Shown here: one piece after another, positions 13,901 to 18,206 of the stretch
Layout of the letters: every line of letters starts with the position of its first letter
Position numbering within the stretch: the stretch's first letter is position 1
DNA from: JACCXJ01 sp052387115
GTDB lineage: Bacteria > Pseudomonadota > Gammaproteobacteria > JACCXJ01
DNA length: 18,206 bases
Assembly: GCA_052387115.1 (NCBI GenBank)
Contig: JBQTJM010000292.1
Coordinates: 1-18,206 of the forward strand
Direction of reading: 5' to 3'
Notes under the pieces: generated by a model
Told to the model about the DNA's origin: nothing
The model's database searches: none
The model's input: only the letters and a program-made list of their open reading frames with translations
Position numbers and translations under genes: made by a program

Positions 13901-16900
13901 GTCCGGGTGGTGGCGATGGACTTGCGCCTCGCCCAGTTGCCCGTCCTGTGCGGCCACTATATCGGTGACCCGATCGCGGGCGCCGAGGAACAGATCGACA
14001 GGTATCTGGTGAACGGGGCGCTCGCGCAGCGGGAACGGCTCGGCGTCTATGCGGGCGAGGTCGGCACCTCGGCGGTGGTGCTCAGCGCCTACCGGGACGA
14101 GGACGTCCGCCGTGGCGGCGGCAGGGGGGCGGTGATCGTCGGACTGGGCAAGTTCGGCGAGCTCTCGGTGAGCGATGTCGCCGAAACCGTGCGCGCCGGG
14201 GTGCTTCGTTACCTGCTGCACTCGCTGGACCGGGGCGGCTGCGAAGCGCCGCCCCCACCCGGAGCGCCGCCCCGCGAGGTCGGCCTCGCCAGCCTCCTGA
14301 TCGGCTACAACTCCACCGCGAACATCGGCGTGGAGGACTCGGTGGCCGCCGTGGTACGCGGCGTTTGTGAGGCCAATCGCCAGTTCGAGGACGCGATGGG
14401 ACCGCGTCTCTGTGTCGGTCGTCTGGAGCTCATCGAGCTGTTCCTCGATAACGCAATCACGGCGGCGCATGCCGTGCGCACCCTGCCGGGGCGGATGGAC
14501 CGCGACCTGAAGCGCCTGGGGGCGACCCTCGAGGCGGCGGACCGGCTCACCGAGGGGGATGGGGTGCGCCATCGCCTGAGCGTCAGCAGCCCCTTCGGTT
14601 ACTGGCCGAAGTTGATGGTGACCGATGCCGACCGCCCGGACGAGGCCTGCCCGCCGGAGTGCTACCGCATACGGCGCGTCTCGCCCATTCCCGAGGAGGT
14701 ACAGCGCGAGCTCTGGGAGGAGCAATACCGGCGCGCCGGACAGCAGACCGGACCCGGGAACGGCGAGGCGGGAGGGCCGCCGCCCGGCGGGAACCCCTCC
14801 GTAGCCGCCGTGCAGCACCCGTCGCGGCAGGGTTCGAGGATCACGCTGGCCGAGCGGTTGAAGTACGTCTTTCTCTCCGAGCGGGCGCGGGCGGAGGCGG
14901 TGGTGCACCAGCGCCAGCCGGGGCTGATCGAGGCACTGGTGAAGAACGCGATCCATGTGGAGCAGTTCAACCCCGATCTCGCCCATACCCTGTTCGAGCT
15001 CATGGTGCCGGTGGGCTTCAAGGCGGCGGCCCGCGACACCGAACGCCTGGTGCTGACTGTGGACGGCTACACCGCCAACCTGCCCTGGGAGATGCTGCAG
15101 GCAGACGACGAACCGATGGTGCTCAAGACCGCGGTAGTGCGGCAACTGGTGTCCACCCGCTTCCGCAGCTCGGTGCGCAGCACCACCAACAAGACCGCCT
15201 GCATCATCGTCGATCCCTCGACGGAGGGCTTTCGCGAGCACTTCGGCAGGCCGGGCAGCTTGCCGCTGCCCCGGCTTCCCGGTGCCGTGCAGGAAGGCAC
15301 CACGGTGCGCGAGATCCTCACCACCGCGAAATATAAGGTGGAGCTCGCGCCATCCGATTCCGCCGCCCTGGATGTGATCGCCAAACTTTTCAAGTATCCG
15401 TATCGCATCCTGATGATCGCCGCCCATGGCGAGCTCGAGCTCTGCACCCGCGGCGGCAGCCCACGCAGCGGCGTGGTCCTCTCCGATGGCGTCTTGCTCA
15501 CCGCCGCCGAGGTGGGGCAGATGGAGGTGGTCCCCGATCTGGTGTTCCTCAACTGCTGCCACCTCGGCAAGCTGGATGCGGTGCCCGCCTACAACCGGCT
15601 CGCCTACAGCCTCGCCCGGGAGCTCATCGAGATCGGAGTGCGCTGCGTGGTGGCGGCGGGCTGGAAGGTGAACGATGAGGCGGCGCGCACCTTCGCGGAG
15701 TCGTTCTTCAACGCCTTCGTCGGCGAGGGCAGGCCTTTCGGCCTCGCCGTGCACTCGGCGCGCAAGGCGGCCTACGATGGCCACGCCGGCTGCAATACCT
15801 GGGGCGCCTACCAGGCCTATGGTGACCCGAGCTTCCGACTGGAACCCGGCCGGGACGGGACCGAGCCCGTCACCACGACGCCGGTATCGCCACGGGAGCT
15901 GGTCGCAGGCCTCGCGAGGCTACGGGCCGATGCGCAGCACGACAAGAAACGGGATCTCAAGAAGGCCACGCGGGAGGTGAACGAACGCCTGCGGTTGGCC
16001 CCGCCGGAATGGGCGGACCTGCCCGACGTGCAATACGCGCTCGGCGCGCTGTACGCCGATTATGGTCAGGCCGGTTTCGAGCCGGCGCGGGCCGCCTACC
16101 TGCGAGCGATCGCTCAGGAAGACCAGTTGGGCCAGGTGTCGCTCAAGGCGATCGAGCAGCTCGCCAACCTCGAGGCGCGTGCCGGCGAAAAGCAAGGCGG
16201 CGCGGAGGGGATGGCACTCATCGAGCGAGCCATCGACAGGCTCGAGGGCCTGCTCTCCTGCACACGGGAACCGGCGTCGGAGGGTGCGACCGCAGAGACA
16301 CTTGGCGGCGCCAAGGGGCGGACCAACGCCGAGCGCTGGTCCTTGTTGGGCAGCGCGTGGAAACGAAAAGCAGCCGTGATTGCCGGGACGTCTTCCCCCG
16401 ACTGGGTAGATGTTAAGAAGGCCCTCGAACGTAGCCGCAACGCGTACCAGGGGGGATTCGGCTCCGCGGGCGGGGCAGATCTCGAGCCATACCCGGTGCT
16501 GAACTGGCTTCAACTGAATGGCCTTTTGGGGGACTTCGATCCCGACACGAAGGATCAACTCATCCAGTGGGCCGAATATGCCGCGAAGCGCGCCCGGCAG
16601 CGTTTCGCCGGATCCTACGACTTCTTCGACGCCGTCATGCCGGCGGATGCAGAACTGGCGATGCGGATGATTGAGCGCACGCTCGCGAGCTCCGCAGACA
16701 CACTCACGAAAGCGTACCACGACACGGTAGCCGACGTGCCCAGCAACGCACGGCAATTCGATTCGGTGGTCCAGCAACTTCAATTGCTGGCACGTTTCTA
16801 CACACTGCGAGGTTCACGGGATGATTCGCAGTCCGCCGCCACCCTTCTGGAAGTGGCGCACAAGATCGACCCGCAGAGCGCAGCCGACGCCAGGTCGGCG

Positions 16901-16996
16901 CCCGATAGTAAGGGCGCGAGACCGGTGGGCAAAGCGAAGCCGACCCCGGCTACCCGGTCGACCGCACCCAGAAAGTCGCGGCGCAAGCCGAGCTGA
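10970..16996 (+). CDS. Giant hydrolase-CHAT-TPR protein (2008 residues)
   Basis: Domains in order: an unrecognised N-terminus (1-225); an alpha/beta hydrolase (about 228-560) with oxyanion-type HGT at 235-237, nucleophile Ser303 in THSRGG, Asp492 or Asp494 in DNDLVVDT and His524 in NHFSYF; an LCAT-like hydrolase (about 580-800) with LLPGIMASHLEV and LGTPNNGS, but AHGTGG at 693-698 where AHSxGG is expected, so its nucleophile Ser is Gly695; a region (about 969-1130) with GDPIAGAEEQIDRYL and GAVIVGLGKFGELS that resembles the macro-like N-terminal domain of M17 aminopeptidases; a Gly/Pro linker (about 1250-1290); a CHAT protease domain (about 1330-1626) with LPWEML, His1486 in AAHGE, Cys1530 in LNCCHLG and AYGDPSFRL; helical TPR-like repeats (about 1680-1960); and a Lys/Arg-rich tail. 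GGAG six bases before ATG 10970 supports the start. CHAT proteins are caspase relatives used in bacterial conflict systems. Confidence 0.85.
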   Translation: MPDPTDKKPVLLIPVRADAGDLAAAEKPLPAVLQSASRGAGDAPDLFLANLVVEETYTLAAVARGEARDTRTIEGDRKLLALEAADGTTIFMRSDRLREELARLYPEAVKDGQIDLAQFRDREAASRGLGDWIWQKVSVLRLDRDAIIDLALAEAKQRAMEWLGQKVAEKLEEVELYASALGARALMWAIESRLAGQPGLYLWHGGELAGSDRCRADDPRLSEAVQAGPLLIFIHGTASHTLGAFRDLRVPGASTDWEPLARQFGERVFGFEHRTFSESPIDNALALAHALPAGARLSLITHSRGGLVGDLLCLGPLGDAPIDAYRRVGPVGKDESEWQRRVREKVAAEEQRKLRELRGLLNDKSFRIERYVRVACPARGTALLSDNLDVFLSGLLSLTAKLVGALAGPAGSAVLSAFKRIVLEIADKRVDPELVPGIEAMLTDAPMGMLLARAPRRQGIEMAVITGDIEGGALLKRIAVMFTDWMLFDKADNDLVVDTASMYAGLARPQDTRYLYHRGESANHFSYFDNRITRGALRDWLTVEAPRDLAAFSLLEEGREPQPIDLRARAATRGTVTQDSRPLVILLPGIMASHLEVRGDRQQPGDGDRVWFDPLNVSGGGLEQIRLDAPKVREQALFETFYGGLAEHLEASHAVIRFPYDWRRPIQDIAGRLVQVVRKALEENPSQPVRLLAHGTGGLVVRAMIAGHPEIWKDVIARSGGRFVMLGTPNNGSHGMVETLLGKSDAVRNLARLGMRHNMQGVLDIIAGFPGALQSLPRPGFRDSGGAQEQDYFVAGLWEGYRANNKDRWFGDGGVGVPTEAILQAAKALWSDEALGTLNTIPNPERVAYVFGQAENTPCGVKIEGGRLKMVGTGEGDGSVTWASGRLDNLPAERCWQMPVANGNLAASEEYFPAILELLQSGETTRLGRLPVSRGVAATRTYDAGPAPYPTEEEVARSLLGARPKPRKMRLMCRRLAVRVVAMDLRLAQLPVLCGHYIGDPIAGAEEQIDRYLVNGALAQRERLGVYAGEVGTSAVVLSAYRDEDVRRGGGRGAVIVGLGKFGELSVSDVAETVRAGVLRYLLHSLDRGGCEAPPPPGAPPREVGLASLLIGYNSTANIGVEDSVAAVVRGVCEANRQFEDAMGPRLCVGRLELIELFLDNAITAAHAVRTLPGRMDRDLKRLGATLEAADRLTEGDGVRHRLSVSSPFGYWPKLMVTDADRPDEACPPECYRIRRVSPIPEEVQRELWEEQYRRAGQQTGPGNGEAGGPPPGGNPSVAAVQHPSRQGSRITLAERLKYVFLSERARAEAVVHQRQPGLIEALVKNAIHVEQFNPDLAHTLFELMVPVGFKAAARDTERLVLTVDGYTANLPWEMLQADDEPMVLKTAVVRQLVSTRFRSSVRSTTNKTACIIVDPSTEGFREHFGRPGSLPLPRLPGAVQEGTTVREILTTAKYKVELAPSDSAALDVIAKLFKYPYRILMIAAHGELELCTRGGSPRSGVVLSDGVLLTAAEVGQMEVVPDLVFLNCCHLGKLDAVPAYNRLAYSLARELIEIGVRCVVAAGWKVNDEAARTFAESFFNAFVGEGRPFGLAVHSARKAAYDGHAGCNTWGAYQAYGDPSFRLEPGRDGTEPVTTTPVSPRELVAGLARLRADAQHDKKRDLKKATREVNERLRLAPPEWADLPDVQYALGALYADYGQAGFEPARAAYLRAIAQEDQLGQVSLKAIEQLANLEARAGEKQGGAEGMALIERAIDRLEGLLSCTREPASEGATAETLGGAKGRTNAERWSLLGSAWKRKAAVIAGTSSPDWVDVKKALERSRNAYQGGFGSAGGADLEPYPVLNWLQLNGLLGDFDPDTKDQLIQWAEYAAKRARQRFAGSYDFFDAVMPADAELAMRMIERTLASSADTLTKAYHDTVADVPSNARQFDSVVQQLQLLARFYTLRGSRDDSQSAATLLEVAHKIDPQSAADARSAPDSKGARPVGKAKPTPATRSTAPRKSRRKPS

Positions 16997-17042
16997 ACGG
17001 GCACGGTTACAGGCTTCGAGATCGCGGTGAAGAGTGCGTAAA

Positions 17043-17065
17043 CGGTGGGCGGTGCCCACCCTACC
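17043..17065. repeat. GTGGGC/GCCCAC hairpin, REP-like
   Basis: A perfect 7-base stem, GGTGGGC (17044-17050) with loop GGT and GCCCACC (17054-17060), followed by CTACC. Hairpins of this GTAGGGTGGGC...GCCCACC form are, from general knowledge, common dispersed repeats in gammaproteobacterial intergenic DNA. No T run follows, so it is a poor intrinsic terminator for the giant gene that ends at 16996, though it could limit 3' decay of the message. Confidence 0.5.
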
Positions 17066-17069
17066 TGAC

Positions 17070-17075
17070 TATAAT
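17070..17075 (+). promoter_or_regulatory. Consensus -10 box of the AbrB/PIN module
   Basis: TATAAT at 17070-17075 is a full consensus -10 box in otherwise GC-rich DNA. It sits inside a small inverted repeat, CTGA (17065-17068) and TCAG (17075-17078), that could be an autorepressor site. The matching -35 position holds GC-rich hairpin sequence with no good match. The start point would fall about 16 bases before the antitoxin ATG. Confidence 0.5.
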
Positions 17076-17097
17076 CAGTAAGGACAAGGACAAGCAC

Positions 17098-17316
17098 ATG
17101 ACGACTACTGCAACGCTGACCAGCAAGGGCCAGACAACCATCCCCAAGGAAATACGAGATAGTCTCGGCGTGAAACCTGGAGACCGGATAACCTTCACAC
17201 TAATGCCAGATGGAACGGTAGTCTTACGGGGGAAGAGGAAGAGCATCATGGGACTTGCTGGAGTCCTGCACAAGAAGGGTCGCAAGCCGGTATCTATTGA
17301 GCAAATGTCCCGCTGA
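17098..17316 (+). CDS. AbrB/SpoVT-type antitoxin
   Basis: A 72-residue protein with the swapped-hairpin AbrB fold: ATLTSKGQTTIPKEIRDSLG (5-24) then VKPGDRITFTLMPDGTVVL. This is the DNA-binding domain of MazE/VapB/PrlF-type antitoxins, which dimerise, bind their own operator and neutralise a toxin with the C-terminal tail. An AAGGA seven bases upstream supports ATG 17098. The tail MGLAGVLHKKGRKPVSIEQM is typical of members paired with PIN toxins. The partner gene just downstream has lost its N-terminus, so this antitoxin is probably now without an active partner at this locus. Codon use is less GC-rich than in the neighbouring giant gene (several ATA, AGT and CTA codons), which fits acquisition as a separate cassette. 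Confidence 0.85.
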   Translation: MTTTATLTSKGQTTIPKEIRDSLGVKPGDRITFTLMPDGTVVLRGKRKSIMGLAGVLHKKGRKPVSIEQMSR

Positions 17317-17333
17317 TCAGTGCCAAGGAAGAC

Positions 17334-17618
17334 GTGTTTGTGAGTCTAATAGTGCTCCTCGAAACCGAATGGGTGCTCCGCAGTCGATACAGCCTGCAAA
17401 AAGCTGAAATCATACAAGCGTTCTCCAGTTTGCTGGACGCTACTGAGATCCAGATCGAGGATGAGGCGGCCGTTGAAGAAACCCTTTTCATTTGGAAGGA
17501 TAGCGCGGCTGACTTCGCCGATTGCCTAATCGGGGCTCACAACCGCAGGGCCGGATGCAGAGCCACGGCGACGTTTGACACGAAAGCGGTCAAGCTACCT
17601 ACATTCGTTGTCTTGTGA
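17334..17618 (+). pseudogene. PIN toxin (VapC-like) lacking its N-terminus
   Basis: GTG 17334 begins FVSLIVLLETEWVLRSRYSL, the second helix-strand region of VapC toxins, and the frame runs to a normal PIN C-terminus, CRATATFDTKAVKLPTFVVL. Glu10 or Glu12, Asp60 or Asp63 and Asp82 supply part of the metal site. The first strand with DTNVL and the catalytic Asp is absent: the frame is open back to 17301, but those residues overlap the antitoxin gene in another phase, and only 17 bases separate the antitoxin stop from this GTG. About 30-40 codons have been lost, which should inactivate the nuclease. The left-over frame could still be translated from GTG 17334. Confidence 0.72.
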
Positions 17619-18080
17619 CACCGTACCGTGGACGGCCAGTATCCGGCCGGAAACGTCGTTGAGGTGATCCCGAAAGCGGACGGCGAGTAGGGCGGAAGCC
17701 CGCTTTCTGGGCGTTCCGCCGCATGCGTTCACCTCTGCTCCCAGCCGTGCCATCGATGACGTCGTGTCCATTCCGATCGGAAGGTTGGCATCTGTAGGGC
17801 CGATGCCCGTAGGGCGATCCGCCGCACGGGCCGCGTCGGCCGGCAGCCATACGGCGGAACGCCAAAAAGCGGCTTCCGCCCTACCTTTCCGCCTTACGCG
17901 CGTTACAGCTTCCCCCTGTTCGCTAGGGCGACAAACGATTCGCGCGTAAGGATGCTGACGAGAGCGGCGTCGATTAGTGAGATGAGAGAGCACCGCTCAT
18001 GTAGAAAGGAGCGTCCAGCCCTCGCCGCCAAGGACGAGGTACGCCGCCGTGGTCCGGTACCCACTTCAAGACGTCCTTTG
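17619..18080. other. Gene-free stretch with repeats
   Basis: No coding region can be supported between the toxin stop and the IS630 fragment. Bases 17687-17884 hold an inverted-repeat element described separately. Bases 17885-18080 show no gene, tRNA or clear terminator. Long open frames cross here on both strands, but their residues are Arg, Ala and Pro rich with no family pattern, as expected for non-coding GC-rich DNA. Confidence 0.5.
17687..17884. repeat. Inverted-repeat element, about 200 bases, MITE/BIME-like
   Basis: The left arm (17687-17720) starts GTAGGGCGGAAGCCCGC and ends GCGTTCCGCC. The right arm (17853-17884) is its inverted, slightly shortened copy, starting GGCGGAACGCC and ending GGCTTCCGCCCTAC. 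Each arm is itself partly self-complementary (GGCGGAA with TTCCGCC). Two further copies of GTAGGGC start at 17794 and 17809, so four GTAGGGC-type units lie within 200 bases. No protein is encoded. The form suggests a non-autonomous element or a REP cluster that depends on a transposase elsewhere. Confidence 0.65.
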
Positions 18081-18206
18081 CTAGTGTAGTGTCTCAATAA
18101 TGGCTTTACAATGGCTGATCTTTTCCAAGATGTCTTCGACCTTTTTGGTCCATACAAATGGTTTTGGATTTCTGTTGTTGACCAGAATAAATTCATCGAT
18201 CGCCGC
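18081..18206 (-). mobile_element. IS630-family transposase, C-terminal part
   Basis: Minus-strand frame entering at the window edge and ending at TAG (18083-18081). It encodes AIDEFILVNNRNPKPFVWTK followed by KVEDILEKISHCKAIIETLH. The NPKPFVWTK segment followed by a terminal helix with ILEKI is the typical C-terminal end of IS630/Tc1-type DDE transposases. Only 41 residues are in the window; the catalytic DDE residues lie beyond it. The end looks natural rather than truncated. The terminal inverted repeat should lie just left of 18081, but I could not identify it. Lower GC content than the surroundings fits a mobile gene. Confidence 0.78.

Noticed and set aside
12038..15784. A 1248-codon open frame on the minus strand inside the giant gene
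   Set aside because: It is antisense to a protein with clear domains, its residues show no family pattern, and long antisense frames are common in GC-rich DNA.
17687..17884. The repeat cluster as a CRISPR array
   Set aside because: Units are inverted and unevenly spaced, with no regular spacers and no cas genes.

Overview
This 18.2 kb window is GC-rich bacterial DNA. Short remnants and gene families (a PqqE fragment, a MetA-type homoserine acyltransferase with a partner ATPase, a RAYT/REP element, several VapBC-type modules) suggest a Gammaproteobacterium, perhaps near the purple sulfur bacteria or related Chromatiales. This placement is inference from gene content only. The window mixes a few intact housekeeping genes with accessory DNA rich in toxin-antitoxin remnants, repeats and truncated genes.

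Layout. 1-170: tail of a truncated pqqE-like gene. 308-590: an orphan antitoxin gene running head-on into a truncated UPF0114/YqhA fragment. 659-2589: a tightly coupled pair, a P-loop ATPase and a MetA-family homoserine O-acyltransferase. 2633-2677: a 14-codon ORF that may be the scar of a lost gene. 2726-3354: the only intact toxin-antitoxin pair (Phd/YefM + PIN). 3398-4660: an unrecognised four-helix membrane protein. 4731-8126: icmF, a fused B12-dependent isobutyryl-CoA mutase with its G-protein chaperone. 8123-8543: a VapBC pair broken by a one-base frameshift in the antitoxin and a 3' truncation of the toxin. 8636-9372: a RAYT transposase gene (frameshifted) between mirror-image REP hairpins. 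9364-9879: a 5'-truncated TIR-like fragment. 10112-16996: a two-gene operon of a caspase-like protease and a 2008-residue protein. 17043-17618: a repeat hairpin, a consensus -10 box, an AbrB-type antitoxin and a PIN toxin lacking its N-terminus. 17687-17884: an inverted-repeat element. 18081-18206: the 3' end of an IS630-type transposase on the minus strand.

The most interesting part is 10112-16996. A stand-alone caspase-like protein with an intact His/Cys pair is followed 63 bases later by a giant protein. Its order is: unknown N-terminus, an alpha/beta hydrolase with an intact Ser nucleophile, an LCAT-like hydrolase whose nucleophile Ser is replaced by Gly, a segment resembling the macro-like N-terminal domain of M17 aminopeptidases, a disordered linker, a CHAT (caspase-family) protease domain with His/Cys, helical repeats and a basic tail. 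Two caspase-clan proteases and a potential lipase in one operon, beside a TIR-like remnant and several toxin-antitoxin loci, look like a cell-suicide or anti-phage module. That role is inference; what is seen is the domain content and gene order.

Four toxin-antitoxin loci occur, but only one pair appears intact. Together with the truncated pqqE, yqhA and possible sodB starts, this points to a region of repeated insertion and deletion. Two single-base frameshifts (8275, 8912) could also be sequencing errors.
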